From NCBI GenBank assembly GCA_022563405.1, contig JADFNK010000003.1, positions 27,738-91,737 of the forward strand: a stretch of DNA of 64,000 bases, given 5' to 3'. The position numbers and the translations under genes were made by a program. Positions 34,737-44,315 of the stretch are shown here, in pieces. Within the stretch, counting starts at the first letter, position 1, and every line of letters starts with the position of its first letter. Below the pieces are notes generated by a model. That model ran no database searches. It saw only the letters and a list, made by a program, of their open reading frames with translations, and was not told the DNA's origin. The stretch comes from Gemmatimonadota bacterium (GTDB lineage: Bacteria; Gemmatimonadota; Gemmatimonadetes; Longimicrobiales; Gaopeijiaceae).

Positions 34737-36854
34737 CTACCCGAAGAGACGGGCAACCCAACCCACGAGGCCGGACAACTGGCCCCCCACGTCGAGTTCG
34801 TGGACCCGCACGAACCAAGGCGCCAACACCAACGAAACCACGCTCATCAACTTGATCAAGATGTTCAAAGACGGCCCGGAGGTATCCTTGAACGGGTCTC
34901 CGACGGTATCCCCGACGATGGCGGCCTTGTGGGGTTCGGAGCCCTTACCGCCGTGGGCACCGGCCTCGATCAATTTCTTGGCGTTGTCCCACGCGCCGCC
35001 CGCGTTGGCCATGAAAAGTGCCATGAGCACGCCCGTCACGGTCGCTCCTGCGAGGAGGCCTCCAAGAGCCTCGACACCGAGCACATAACCTACGACGACC
35101 GGCGCGAGAATGGCGATCACGCCCGGAAGGACCATCTCCCGAAGCGCGGCATCAGTCGAGATCTCCACGCAGCGGGCGGAGTCCGGCTTCTCCGTCCCGT
35201 CCATGATGCCGGGCCTCTCCCGGAACTGCCGTCGGACTTCCTCAACCATCCCCTGCGCCGCACGCCCCACGGCCGTCATCGTGAGGGCCGCTATCAAGAA
35301 GGGTAACATCCCGCCGATGAACAGCCCGATCACGACCACCGGATTCACGAGGTCGATGCCGGTCTGGTCGAGCCCCACCTTGCTGGCGAAAGCGGAGAAC
35401 AGCGCGAGCGCCGTGAGGGCTGCCGAACCAATGGCGAATCCCTTGCCCTGAGCCGCAGTGGTATTTCCGATCGCATCAAGGGAGTCCGTGATCGCGCGAG
35501 TTTCCGGCCCCAGGCCGCTCATCTCGCTGATTCCGCCCGCATTATCCGCGATCGGGCCGTACGCGTCGACCGACATGGTCACGCCTACGGTCGCCAGCAT
35601 CCCCACCGCGGCTATGCCGATGCCGTACAGGCCAGCGGCCCAGAAAGAGGCGTAAATCGCGACACAGATGAGGAGCATGGGAACGACGGTGGACTCCATG
35701 CCAACCGCCAGTCCAGTGATCAGATTGGTCGCCGCTCCGGTCTCGCTGGCTTCGGCGATCTTTCGGACTGGCTTCCCGGACGTGTAGTACTCGGTGACGA
35801 GACCGATGGCGATGCCCACCAGCGTTCCCGCCAGAATGGCGTACCAGGGTCCGAGAGCCGGAAGAGTCCGCCCATCAACCACCATGGTGAAGTCCATCGC
35901 ACGTACCACGAAGAACATCGCCGCCAGGAAAAGGCCGGCGGCGATGAAGGTGACGTTGCGTAGGGCGGCCGCCGGATCCGTGCGCTCGAGCATCTTCATC
36001 ATGCCGATCCCCACGAGTGAGGCGAGCAGGCCAACCATGATCGTCACGATGGGGAGCGCTATCGCATTCCCGACATTCCCAGCGAGAGAGGCCGAAGTCG
36101 CCGCAATCGCTATCGTGGCGATCACGGAGCCCACATACGACTCGAAGATGTCCGCACCCATGCCCGCGACGTCACCGACATTGTCGCCCACGTTGTCAGC
36201 GATCGTGGCCGGGTTGCGTGGATCATCCTCTGGAATGCCGGCTTCGACCTTGCCCACGAGATCGGCCCCGACATCGGCCGCCTTCGTGAAGATGCCACCT
36301 CCGACCCGAGCGAAGAGGGCGATCGTGCTGGCGCCCATTGCAAAGCCGGCGATGATCTCGGCAAAACGTGAGTGTTCCGAGGCTGCGATGGCTCCGGCTC
36401 CGAACGCGTAGTAGATCGCTCCGATGCCCACGAGACCGAGCGCCGCCACCGAGAGTCCCATCACCGCCCCACCAAAAAAAGCGACCCGAAGCGCCTTGCC
36501 CGCACCCGACTCATTCGCCGCCGCCGACGTCCGGACATTCGCCCTGGTGGCGGACTTCATGCCGAAGAAGCCTGCCATGACCGAACAGAGAGCACCGATG
36601 AGGTATGCCACAGCCGTGGGGGCCGAAATGAACCACACCAACAGCCCCCCTACCACCGCCACCACAAACGCCAACACGGTGTACTCACGGCGAAGAAACG
36701 TCATCGCCCCCTCATGGATCTGCTCGGCGATCTCCTGCATCACCTCACTTCCAGCGGGCTGGCTTATTACGTAGCGATAGGTGAAGCCGGCAAGAGCCAG
36801 ACCCACGAGGCCCAAGGCCCAAGCCCAACTCGAAATCGTTACGAAATCACTCAT
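34737..36854 (-). CDS. hppA: membrane-bound ion-translocating pyrophosphatase
   Basis: A 705-residue protein with about 16 membrane helices. Pyrophosphate-binding motifs are [35 protein letters not shown], and GGAWDNAKK with [18 protein letters not shown]. It couples PPi hydrolysis to H+ (or Na+) export across the inner membrane. In the motif [16 protein letters not shown] the Ala after GNTT marks the potassium-dependent subfamily. Whether H+ or Na+ is pumped cannot be settled by eye. It is the first gene upstream of the S6-S18 leader; pth lies 54 bases further upstream. Confidence 0.96.
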   Translation of the reverse strand: MSDFVTISSWAWALGLVGLALAGFTYRYVISQPAGSEVMQEIAEQIHEGAMTFLRREYTVLAFVVAVVGGLLVWFISAPTAVAYLIGALCSVMAGFFGMKSATRANVRTSAAANESGAGKALRVAFFGGAVMGLSVAALGLVGIGAIYYAFGAGAIAASEHSRFAEIIAGFAMGASTIALFARVGGGIFTKAADVGADLVGKVEAGIPEDDPRNPATIADNVGDNVGDVAGMGADIFESYVGSVIATIAIAATSASLAGNVGNAIALPIVTIMVGLLASLVGIGMMKMLERTDPAAALRNVTFIAAGLFLAAMFFVVRAMDFTMVVDGRTLPALGPWYAILAGTLVGIAIGLVTEYYTSGKPVRKIAEASETGAATNLITGLAVGMESTVVPMLLICVAIYASFWAAGLYGIGIAAVGMLATVGVTMSVDAYGPIADNAGGISEMSGLGPETRAITDSLDAIGNTTAAQGKGFAIGSAALTALALFSAFASKVGLDQTGIDLVNPVVVIGLFIGGMLPFLIAALTMTAVGRAAQGMVEEVRRQFRERPGIMDGTEKPDSARCVEISTDAALREMVLPGVIAILAPVVVGYVLGVEALGGLLAGATVTGVLMALFMANAGGAWDNAKKLIEAGAHGGKGSEPHKAAIVGDTVGDPFKDTSGPSLNILIKLMSVVSLVLAPWFVRVHELDVGGQLSGLVGWVARLFG

Positions 36855-36908
36855 CAGGTTCCTCTCGCTGATAGTCTTTTCTCGGCGCCCACACCTGGAT
36901 CAAGCGGG

Positions 36909-37472
36909 TCACCGATTGAATTGGTTCATAACCTCTTCGATACCGTCGCGCATCCACACTGCCACGGCCTCGGTCAATCCGGGGAGTAGACCGACAACCG
37001 TGGATTCGTCGGCCCCACTCATCGGCGAAAGGACCCAATCGGACAGGTCCGCTCCCTCGGGCATCAATCCCACGCCCAACCGCAGACGGGCGTACGAATC
37101 CGTACCCAGCACACCGGAGACCGACTTCAAACCCTTGTGCCCTCCGGCCCCTCCCCCGGGCCGGAACCGGACCCGACCCACATCGAGCGACGCGTCATCG
37201 ACCACGAGCAGAAGGTCCGAGCCGAGATCACACTCATCGAGTCCGTCCACGCCGACCAGCGCCGCGCCGCTCCGGTTCATATAAGTCGTCGGCTTGATCA
37301 AGAGAACCGAAGTGTCACCCACCGATCCGCCCGTCCTCAAGCTTCGACCTTCCTTTTCGAAGGAGTCGAACCCCCAGTCATAAGCGAGCCGGTCTACGAC
37401 CCACCAACCGACATTGTGGCGCGTGTCATCATATCGGGGCCCGGGGTTCCCGAGCCCCACCACAACTTTCAC
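36909..37472 (-). CDS. pth: peptidyl-tRNA hydrolase
   Basis: A 187-residue protein of normal length. Motifs are VVGLGNPGPRYDDTRHNVGW with the catalytic His, KPTTYMNRSG, the Asp in LLVVDDASLD, and GGGAGGHKGLKSV. It frees tRNA from peptidyl-tRNA that drops off the ribosome. It follows rplY by 21 bases, and rplY-pth adjacency is common. Confidence 0.97.
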   Translation of the reverse strand: MKVVVGLGNPGPRYDDTRHNVGWWVVDRLAYDWGFDSFEKEGRSLRTGGSVGDTSVLLIKPTTYMNRSGAALVGVDGLDECDLGSDLLLVVDDASLDVGRVRFRPGGGAGGHKGLKSVSGVLGTDSYARLRLGVGLMPEGADLSDWVLSPMSGADESTVVGLLPGLTEAVAVWMRDGIEEVMNQFNR

Positions 37473-37493
37473 GTCCCGATCCCCGAGGAGAGA

Positions 37494-38177
37494 TCAGCCG
37501 TCCGAGTCTCCTTCCCTTTCTGAACCACCGCCCTCCGGAGCCTCACCCTCGGCACCCTCCACACCTTCCACACCTTCCAGACCTTCCTCGACCTCCTCCT
37601 CCACTTCTTCCTCGGCCCTCGGCGCAGACACGAGACAGGCCGTTTGGCCCGGATCCGTCAGAAGCTCGACACCTTCATCCATCGGGACCTCGCTGACATG
37701 GATCGACTCGCCGATGTCCAAATGCGAAATATCGATCTCGATGCTCTCGGGGATTTTTGAGGGAATACACTTGACCCGGAACTCATGGAGAATCACCTCC
37801 AGAACACCGCCATCACGGACGCCCGTGGGTGTGCCGTTGTAGTTGGCCGGAATCTCGACTTCGAGGGCCACACCCCGTTCGATGCAGTAGAAGTCCACGT
37901 GGACGATGTCCGGGCGGTACGGGTGCATCTGGATTTCCCGCACCAAGGTCTCCAACACCTCCTTGTCATCGTCGATCTGAACGTTGACGATCGTGTTCTC
38001 CACCGAGATGGAATGAAAGAGAGAGAGGGCCTCCCTCGCGTCGAGCGTCAACGAGATCGGCTCCTGATCCTTTCCATAGAGAACCGCCGGAACCTGCCCG
38101 GCCGCGCGTAGCCGTCTTGCCACGCCTTTCCCAGTTTCGTGCCGACGGCTCGCCGCCAGTCCTGTGTTGGCTGTCAT
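37494..38177 (-). CDS. rplY: 50S ribosomal protein L25 (general stress protein CTC type)
   Basis: A 227-residue long-form L25. The N-terminal 5S rRNA-binding domain has GKGVARRLRAAGQVPAVLYG and the C-terminal TL5 beta domain starts near residue 95. The last 35 residues are an acidic Glu/Gly repeat tail (EEEVEEEVEEGLEGVEGVEG), longer than usual. It binds 5S rRNA in the large subunit. It lies 39 bases downstream of prs, and prs-rplY-pth is a frequent arrangement. Confidence 0.96.
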   Translation of the reverse strand: MTANTGLAASRRHETGKGVARRLRAAGQVPAVLYGKDQEPISLTLDAREALSLFHSISVENTIVNVQIDDDKEVLETLVREIQMHPYRPDIVHVDFYCIERGVALEVEIPANYNGTPTGVRDGGVLEVILHEFRVKCIPSKIPESIEIDISHLDIGESIHVSEVPMDEGVELLTDPGQTACLVSAPRAEEEVEEEVEEGLEGVEGVEGAEGEAPEGGGSEREGDSDG

Positions 38178-38216
38178 CTTCCCTGTTCCTACTCGATTAT
38201 TGTGATCCTGAGCCGG

Positions 38217-39194
38217 TCACCCACCCGAATCAGCTTCGGCCGCCACCTCGAAGAGTTGGCTCACCGACTTGTTTTCGTGAACACATTCGATCGCGGTCGC
38301 GAAAAGGCTCGCAACCGATAAGATCTTGAGACCATCGAACCGCCTCTCTTCCGGAACGTGGATCGTATTCGTCACCACGAACTCTTCCAGTGGAGCGGCC
38401 GCAAGCTTCTCGGCCGCCGAACCAGAGAGAAGCGCGTGTGTCGCCCCCGCAAAGACCTTCGTCGCCCCACGTTCCTTCAGAGCCACAGCCGCATTCGCGA
38501 GTGTGCCGCCCGTGTCCACCATGTCGTCGATGAGCAAACACGTCCTGCCATCAACGTCGCCGACGACGTTCGCGACCTCGGCCGTATTGGGCCCCGGGCG
38601 CCGTTTGTCGATGATGGCGAGCGAGGCGTTGAGGCGGTTCGCGAACCCGTTCCCCATCTTGGCTGACCCGACATCGGGAGCAACCACGACCAAGTCGGAC
38701 AGCTTCTTCTCTCGGAAATACCGGGTGAGGACAGGCGCCGCGTACAGGTGATCCACGGGGATGTCGAAAAAGGCCTGGATCTGATGCTGGTGAAAATCCA
38801 TTCCGATCATCCGATCGGCGCCGGCGGCCACCATGAGGTTCGCCACGAGTTTCGCGCCGATCGACACCCGCGGCTGGTCCTTTCGATCTTGCCGCCCATA
38901 GCCGTAATAGGGGACGACCGCCGTTACCCGAGCCGCGGAGGCGCGCTTCGCGGCGTCGATCAAGAGCAGCAACTCCATGATCGAATCCGCCGGAGTGACC
39001 GTCGGCTGAACGATGAACACGTCTCGCCCACGAGCATTACGTTCGATGCGCACAAAGATTTCGCCGTCAGCGAAGTTCCGGATCGACACCGACTTGGGGT
39101 CCTCCCCGAGGATCTGTCCGATTTCGGCGGCCAAGGGGGGGTTGGCCCGCCCGGCAAGGAGCAGAAGCGGACCTCTGCTAAACGTGTCGTCCAT
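38217..39194 (-). CDS. prs: ribose-phosphate pyrophosphokinase
   Basis: A 325-residue class I PRPP synthetase. It has ADGEIFVRIERNARGRDVF, the ATP-binding YYGYGRQDRK, and the PRPP loop CLLIDDMVDTGGT. It makes PRPP from ribose-5-phosphate and ATP for nucleotide, His and Trp synthesis. A well-formed sigma-70-type promoter lies about 80 bases upstream. First gene of a prs-rplY-pth-hppA run. Confidence 0.97.
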   Translation of the reverse strand: MDDTFSRGPLLLLAGRANPPLAAEIGQILGEDPKSVSIRNFADGEIFVRIERNARGRDVFIVQPTVTPADSIMELLLLIDAAKRASAARVTAVVPYYGYGRQDRKDQPRVSIGAKLVANLMVAAGADRMIGMDFHQHQIQAFFDIPVDHLYAAPVLTRYFREKKLSDLVVVAPDVGSAKMGNGFANRLNASLAIIDKRRPGPNTAEVANVVGDVDGRTCLLIDDMVDTGGTLANAAVALKERGATKVFAGATHALLSGSAAEKLAAAPLEEFVVTNTIHVPEERRFDGLKILSVASLFATAIECVHENKSVSQLFEVAAEADSGG

Positions 39195-39272
39195 GGATCT
39201 CAGCTAGAAGGCTGTCGAAGAGGTACGGTGGGCCGCGTTCTCGGGAGTGGCGCCAAACGGCAACAGCAAAAA

Positions 39273-39301
39273 AAGTTAGACCGAGTGGGTGGAGGCGTCA
39301 A
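39273..39301 (-). promoter_or_regulatory. sigma-70-type promoter of prs
   Basis: On the minus strand TTGACG (39301-39296), a 17-base spacer and TAACTT (39278-39273), followed directly by a T-rich run. It points at prs, with a leader of roughly 70 bases. Confidence 0.6.
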
Positions 39302-39370
39302 CGCCAAACGCGTTGTGTTAAAGGGCCCTCTAAGAAGTATGGCCGGTCGCACGCAGAGCGCTCTTGGGCA

Positions 39371-41269
39371 TTAAGGCACGATCTCGACCGCGCGTGTTCG
39401 TACCAGTTCCTCGCGTCCGTGAGCGGTGACCCCGAGCCGGAAGACATATCGCCCTGGATCCACCTCGGGGATGGTGACTTCGACCGATCGGAACCAAGGG
39501 CCGATTTTCGAGGGGCCGGGTTCGCTCCACCCGATCTCGAGTAGTTCCTCACGGCCACCGAAGCCCAACCAACGCCCGATCCTTCCGAAAAAACTTTCCC
39601 CTTCCTCGTGGAAGCTCAGCGCGAAGGAGACGTTCTCCTGTGCCCAGCCGAGGCCGAAGATCTCCCATCCCAGGGCGAGTTTGCCGTTCGCTTCCAACCG
39701 CGTGGAAGACCGCATCGACGAGAGGGCTGAAACCAGGGTTTCCGGCAGAGCATCGCCGGGGTACGGGGAGTGCAGAAGGATGAGATCCGAAAGGGTGGCG
39801 AGATCATCCGGGAGAGCCTCGGTCGTGATGCCGTGTCGGATGCGCCCGGCCAGTCCCTTCTCGGGGTCCCACGCCTCAACACTCAGCAGGTATTTTCCAG
39901 CCGGCGCCACGAGATGAAGGGTACCCTCGGGCAAACTGGTGCTCGTCCGCCTGATCCGACCGGCCTCATCCACCAGGAACAGCCCGATCTGCTCAGGCCC
40001 ATCGAACAACGCCGGTTGCGGCCAGGGAATTGGTCCCCGGCCGGGCACGTCAGACCCTATGCCAGGTGCGGCTGCGCGGCCCTTGGGTGCCGTTTCGGGA
40101 TTCGCCGGCAACTCCGTGGCGGCGGCCACCACGATCGAATCTCCTCGCTGCAACAACGCGACTTGTCCGACACCGGGAAGAAGCATGGGAGCGTACGCGG
40201 GGACGTGGGTACTTCTCGGACGTTTCTCTTCCGGAATCCAGGTGCCGGGGGCCGTGGTCGACGGCATCTCGAGAACCCGCCCGGGAGGAGTAAATTCTTT
40301 CCCACCCGGAAGTTGATGCCCGATCACAACAGGAAGGGCTCCGGCTGCGCCGAACGCCGGGCGGATCCGCTCCCAACCGCGGTCCCAGCCATAACGTACG
40401 ACGATCTCCTCGAGATCATCTCCCCAACGCATGGCCCACGCGTTTCGTGCACCGTCGTTCATCTTCGAATACGTCCAGCGAGCATAGTGCTCGGATTCAC
40501 GGTCGTTGCCGGCGACCAGGTAGAGCGGATCGGCCAGAGTCCACACCCTGGCCCTCACCTCCTGCCATTCCTTCTCGTCGGCGGCCTCGGCCGCATCCTC
40601 GAGAACATCCCTACCCTTGCCGTCGAGTAACACCGAGGGGTCCAGCCACTTCCGAGCCTCTTCGGGATCCATGGTCTCGAGGCCGCGACGGAAGCGCTCC
40701 AAAGCCGCCTCGTACCGGCCCATGCCGTGGAGGGCAAAACCCTCCAGGACACTGCACCACCACGAAGCCGCGCCACGACAAGCCTGAGCCAAGCGAGCGG
40801 CATCCTCCCACCGGCCCGCCTCACCCAGATACCGGATCCGCTGACCGAGAATCCAATCGTCCGCGGGTATACGATCGGCGGCGGCGGCCAACGTGGTCAG
40901 TAGCTCGTCCCGAGCCTCCACCAAGTCGGGAGGATCGGGGACGGGCTCCCAATCGTCCTCACCTTCGTGCCAGAGGCAGAGCCGTCCGATCCGCTCCTCG
41001 CAGGGCCGCCTGCCTCCATCCCAAACGTAGGCTAAAGTCTGGCCGCGAATTCGCTCGAAGCGCTCTTGAGCTGATTCGGCCTGGTTGCGGACGCGAGTCG
41101 AGTCGGGGGGCCACTGCTCCGGTTGAGCCTGGAGAGTTGCCGGCCCCTGTGGCACCATGAGGGTCGAAGGAGCGGGAGCACCACTGAGCCCCAGTGGAAT
41201 CCCACACGCAAGAACGACGGCCATCAGAGCGCGAACCCGCCTCGAAAGCCGGCCGATTACCGATGTCAC
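39371..41269 (-). CDS. large exported protein of unknown function
   Basis: About 632 residues after choosing a GTG start downstream of tRNA-Gln. The N-terminal basic-hydrophobic stretch (RRVRALMAVVLACGIPLGLS) looks like a signal peptide; an ATG at 41224 is an alternative. Residues 60-200 contain helical, TPR-like repeats (RYEAALERFRRGLETMDPEE). A central region with HYARWTYSKMNDGARNAWAM and RYGWDRGWERIRP recalls GWxTD-type exported proteins. The C-terminal third is beta-rich, ending with a carbohydrate- or Ig-like strand pattern. I cannot assign a function. No co-transcribed partner is evident. Confidence 0.7.
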   Translation of the reverse strand: MTSVIGRLSRRVRALMAVVLACGIPLGLSGAPAPSTLMVPQGPATLQAQPEQWPPDSTRVRNQAESAQERFERIRGQTLAYVWDGGRRPCEERIGRLCLWHEGEDDWEPVPDPPDLVEARDELLTTLAAAADRIPADDWILGQRIRYLGEAGRWEDAARLAQACRGAASWWCSVLEGFALHGMGRYEAALERFRRGLETMDPEEARKWLDPSVLLDGKGRDVLEDAAEAADEKEWQEVRARVWTLADPLYLVAGNDRESEHYARWTYSKMNDGARNAWAMRWGDDLEEIVVRYGWDRGWERIRPAFGAAGALPVVIGHQLPGGKEFTPPGRVLEMPSTTAPGTWIPEEKRPRSTHVPAYAPMLLPGVGQVALLQRGDSIVVAAATELPANPETAPKGRAAAPGIGSDVPGRGPIPWPQPALFDGPEQIGLFLVDEAGRIRRTSTSLPEGTLHLVAPAGKYLLSVEAWDPEKGLAGRIRHGITTEALPDDLATLSDLILLHSPYPGDALPETLVSALSSMRSSTRLEANGKLALGWEIFGLGWAQENVSFALSFHEEGESFFGRIGRWLGFGGREELLEIGWSEPGPSKIGPWFRSVEVTIPEVDPGRYVFRLGVTAHGREELVRTRAVEIVP

Positions 41270-41308
41270 GTGCACCGTGTGCCCGGGGAACCGAGGGAAA
41301 GGCAAGAG

Positions 41309-41379
41309 TTGGCCCGGATGGATTCGAACCATCACCGCCGGTGCCAAAGACCGGTGTCCTGCCATTAGACGACGGGCCA
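41309..41379 (-). tRNA. tRNA-Gln (anticodon TTG)
   Basis: A full cloverleaf on the minus strand. The acceptor is TGGCCCG/CGGGCCA with discriminator A, D arm GTCTAATGGCAGGAC, anticodon arm CCGGT-CTTTGGC-ACCGG giving anticodon TTG, and T arm GATGG-TTCGAAT-CCATC. The U1-A72 pair is typical of bacterial tRNA-Gln. CCA is not encoded and would be added by the Cca enzyme encoded at 45.6-47.0 kb. Its anticodon U34 is a target of MnmA. Confidence 0.97.
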
Positions 41380-41440
41380 TAGGAATTGTCAGTCTGACCG
41401 CTTCTGTTCAGTCGACCTCGACGGTCCAGAACGGTGACCA

Positions 41441-41469
41441 ATCCTACCCGAGGCTTTCGATCCGTTCAA
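41441..41469 (-). promoter_or_regulatory. promoter of tRNA-Gln, overlapping the end of ispE
   Basis: On the minus strand TTGAAC (41469-41464), a 17-base spacer and TAGGAT (41446-41441), about 60 bases upstream of the tRNA. The -35 box overlaps the ispE stop codon. Confidence 0.55.
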
Positions 41470-42377
41470 CCCACGCCGCCTATGGATTGACCGACGGCGG
41501 GAACGGGCTCGGGCTGGGAGGTCATCGTCTCGGTAACCACGAACCGAACGTCCACCCACGACACAGACAGAGAGGCCCGGGCCCGATCCGCCTCTTCCCG
41601 ATCGTTGAAGAGGCCGAACAACGCCGCCCCGCTTCCCGAAAGCCGGGCCGTGAGGGCGCCCGCCTCGTGCAGAGCCTCCCTGAGTTTTCCGAGCTCCGGA
41701 TGGCGTTCGAACACGCCGGCTTCGAAGTCGTTCGCAGCCAGGGCCGCCACAGTCTCTGGACGCCCGAGTGTGTCGAGAGCCAAGCTCACCGGTGTAATAC
41801 GCTCCGGAACGCTCAGACACTGGTAGGCCTCGGCGGTAGAGATGTGGAGCGACGGGAGGGCGAGCAGCACAGGCCAGACGTGGGCGCCCGGAATCGGCAA
41901 TAGACGCTCCCCCCTTCCCCACCCCAGCGCGGCCCCGGCGCCCAACGCGAAAAAGGGCACATCCGCCCCTAGTTCTCCCGCGATCTGTAGGAGCGCCGAC
42001 GCCGAAACCGGCTCTTCGAGCAGCACATTGAGGGCCCTCAGCGTCGCCCCGGCGTCGGAAGACCCTCCACCGAGCCCGGCCCCGACGGGAATATTCTTCG
42101 TGAGGCTGATGTGTACGCCCGTCGGGACGCCCGCAGCATCGAGTAGCGCCTTCGCGGCCCGGTAGGCCAGGTTTTCTTCATCGGGGCCGACCGAAGGCCC
42201 GAGCACCTCGATGGAGACGCCTCGCTCGGTACGGTGAAGCTCGATCGCGTCACAGAAATCCACGGCCCTGTAGAACGTCTCAATCTGGTGGTATCCAGAC
42301 TCTTCCCTCGCGAGGATCCTGAGAAACACATTGACCTTGGCCGGTGCGGCTACCCGCACCGTGTAAGCGTCAGTCAC
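41466..42377 (-). CDS. ispE: 4-diphosphocytidyl-2-C-methyl-D-erythritol kinase
   Basis: A GHMP-family kinase of about 303 residues. It has APAKVNVFLRIL at the start, the ATP-binding NIPVGAGLGGGSSDAGATL and the C-terminal LTARLSGSGAALFGLF. It phosphorylates CDP-methylerythritol in the MEP isoprenoid pathway. A GTG at 42377 is preferred because the conserved part begins right after it and it overlaps the upstream stop by 8 bases; the ATG at 42425 would add 16 residues. Followed by tRNA-Gln, as in several bacteria where ispE neighbours tRNA-Gln and prs. Confidence 0.96.
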   Translation of the reverse strand: MTDAYTVRVAAPAKVNVFLRILAREESGYHQIETFYRAVDFCDAIELHRTERGVSIEVLGPSVGPDEENLAYRAAKALLDAAGVPTGVHISLTKNIPVGAGLGGGSSDAGATLRALNVLLEEPVSASALLQIAGELGADVPFFALGAGAALGWGRGERLLPIPGAHVWPVLLALPSLHISTAEAYQCLSVPERITPVSLALDTLGRPETVAALAANDFEAGVFERHPELGKLREALHEAGALTARLSGSGAALFGLFNDREEADRARASLSVSWVDVRFVVTETMTSQPEPVPAVGQSIGGVG

Positions 42378-43413
42378 CGCCCTTGACCCCGTTGTCGGAG
42401 ACGAGCCCGCTCGCCTCGCCCCCACCTAGATCCTTCATAGAGAATCCGATGCTCCACGCGTAATACAAACCGATGATCGTAATCGGGAAGAATCCCCCCA
42501 GATGGTATCCGAACGCGAAGGCCAACGCTGACGGCTCGGCGACCCCGTAGACGCCGTTCAAAGCTAGATCCGCTCCGAGTTGGAAGGTCCCGAAGAAGCC
42601 GGGTGCGGCCGGGATGGCAACCGCAAAACCGACCACCGCCTCGGTGAATACGGCCGCCGCAAAATTCAGGTCGATGCCGAACGCCTTGAAGCCGAGCCAG
42701 AATGAGAACCCGTGCCAAAGCCAAAAAGCATAACTCCACACGACGGCCTTGGTCAGCAGCACAGGGTGCCGAAGAACTTTCAGAGCCTGGAGGAAGGACT
42801 CGAGCGCCCCGACCACTCGTGGGCCCCATCCTCCCGGCGACCTGACCAAGAGCCTCTCGGTCAACCGTACGACGGCTCGTGGGAAAATCAGTAGGACAAG
42901 TAATCCTACAAATAAGACAGCGAGCAGAACGAACGTCCAAATGAGGACGGTTCCGAACGCCCCGCCAAGGAGCCCCTCGGCGCCGGGAAACGAGGGGAGC
43001 ATCATCGGCACCAGAAAAAACGTCGCCAGTACGATCGAATCCAGAAATCGCTCCACCACCAGACTTCCGAGCGAGCCCGACAGAGTGATCGGCTCGACTC
43101 GAGTCAGCGCAAACGCCCGCGCGAGCTCACCCACGCGTGCGGGAATGAGGTTGTTGATCGCGAAGCCGATGCTGACCGCCGCGAACCGGGATCGAAGCGC
43201 CGTATCCGGCTTGATCGGATGGAGCAGTACCTTCCAGCGAAGGGCTCGAATGAAGTATCCCGCCGTACCGACGAACACTGAAGCCAGAAAATACCACGGG
43301 TTCGCCTGGGAGATTTGAGTGATAACCTCCGCCGGGTCCACACCCCGAAGCACAAACCAGATGAAGAACGCACTGACGCCGATGCCAAGAGCGAACTTCC
43401 AACCCATCTTCAA
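42370..43413 (-). CDS. flippase-like membrane protein (LPG-synthase TM / UPF0104 family)
   Basis: A 347-residue protein with eight predicted membrane helices. Family features are [28 protein letters not shown] and [16 protein letters not shown]. The family includes the membrane half of lysyl-phosphatidylglycerol synthases and proteins linked to lipid or glycolipid transfer. The aminoacyl-transferring half is absent here. It starts overlapping the pdxJ stop and ends overlapping ispE, so all three are likely one transcript. Substrate unknown. Confidence 0.88.
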   Translation of the reverse strand: MKMGWKFALGIGVSAFFIWFVLRGVDPAEVITQISQANPWYFLASVFVGTAGYFIRALRWKVLLHPIKPDTALRSRFAAVSIGFAINNLIPARVGELARAFALTRVEPITLSGSLGSLVVERFLDSIVLATFFLVPMMLPSFPGAEGLLGGAFGTVLIWTFVLLAVLFVGLLVLLIFPRAVVRLTERLLVRSPGGWGPRVVGALESFLQALKVLRHPVLLTKAVVWSYAFWLWHGFSFWLGFKAFGIDLNFAAAVFTEAVVGFAVAIPAAPGFFGTFQLGADLALNGVYGVAEPSALAFAFGYHLGGFFPITIIGLYYAWSIGFSMKDLGGGEASGLVSDNGVKGGD

Positions 43414-44153
43414 GAGGTTGCGACCCCGCTCCTTGCTTCACGGATCAGAACACCCATCTCGCGAACCGCACGCTCCATGCCGACAAGGACGGCCCGTGAG
43501 ACGATGGAGTGCCCGATGTTCAGCTCCTCGATCGGGGCGATCGCAGCAACGGGAGTGACGTTCTCGTAGGTGAGACCATGGCCCGCGTGGACGGCCAGAC
43601 CCAAGCCAACGGCGGTTTGGGTCGCGGCACAAAGCCGAGCCAATTGAGTGTCCCGCTCTTCCTGGTCCGCCGCGTTGGCATACTCTCCGGTGTGTAACTC
43701 GACGGCCGTGACCCCGAGATCCGCTGATATTTCGAGCGTTTTCTCATCGGGATCGATGAAAAGCGAAGTCCGTATGCCGGCCGCTCCGAGGCGCTCTACG
43801 GCTTCGGCCGTGGCCTTGAGCACCCCTTGTTCGCCAAGCGCCAACCCTCCCTCGGTCGTCACTTCCTCCCGGCGCTCCGGAACCAGAGTCGCCTGCATGG
43901 GCCTCAAATCGCAGGCTATATCGAGAACGTCCGTGGCTGCGGCGAGTTCGAGGTTCACGCCTGTCCGAACCGTATCCATCAGAAGACGGACGTCGCGCTC
44001 ACTCACGTGCCTGCGATCCTCCCGAAGGTGGACGGTGATGCCATCCGCACCGGCAAGCTCCACGAGCATTGCGGCCCGCACGGGGTCGGGCTCGTCGGTC
44101 CGCCTCGCCTCACGGACGGTCGCGACGTGATCGACATTGACGTAAAACCTCAT
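43410..44153 (-). CDS. pdxJ: pyridoxine 5'-phosphate synthase
   Basis: A 247-residue TIM barrel. It has [52 protein letters not shown] and [13 protein letters not shown], all standard PdxJ blocks. It condenses 3-amino-1-phosphoacetone with deoxyxylulose-5-phosphate to make PNP. Deoxyxylulose-5-phosphate is also the entry to the MEP pathway, served by ispE two genes on. The 162 bases separating it from hflX show no gene. Confidence 0.97.
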   Translation of the reverse strand: MRFYVNVDHVATVREARRTDEPDPVRAAMLVELAGADGITVHLREDRRHVSERDVRLLMDTVRTGVNLELAAATDVLDIACDLRPMQATLVPERREEVTTEGGLALGEQGVLKATAEAVERLGAAGIRTSLFIDPDEKTLEISADLGVTAVELHTGEYANAADQEERDTQLARLCAATQTAVGLGLAVHAGHGLTYENVTPVAAIAPIEELNIGHSIVSRAVLVGMERAVREMGVLIREARSGVATS

Positions 44154-44315
44154 CCCTCACCTCGAGAGGCCTGATGGGCCTGGAGCAGTTTCCTTGCAGA
44201 CTGAACCAGCCAGAAGGTAATTGGATCCGAGCACTCCCGTCGTGTGCTCGAAAAGCTGTATTCCTTCACAGCCTTCCGGGAAGGCAGCGGTCGGTACGGG
44301 CCGAACGTCGTGCCT

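Noticed and set aside
41270..41380. Upstream extension of the exported protein gene
   Set aside because: It would run through tRNA-Gln on the same strand.
44154..44315. Small gene between hflX and pdxJ
   Set aside because: Frames here are continuations of shadow frames and carry no start, ribosome site or motif.
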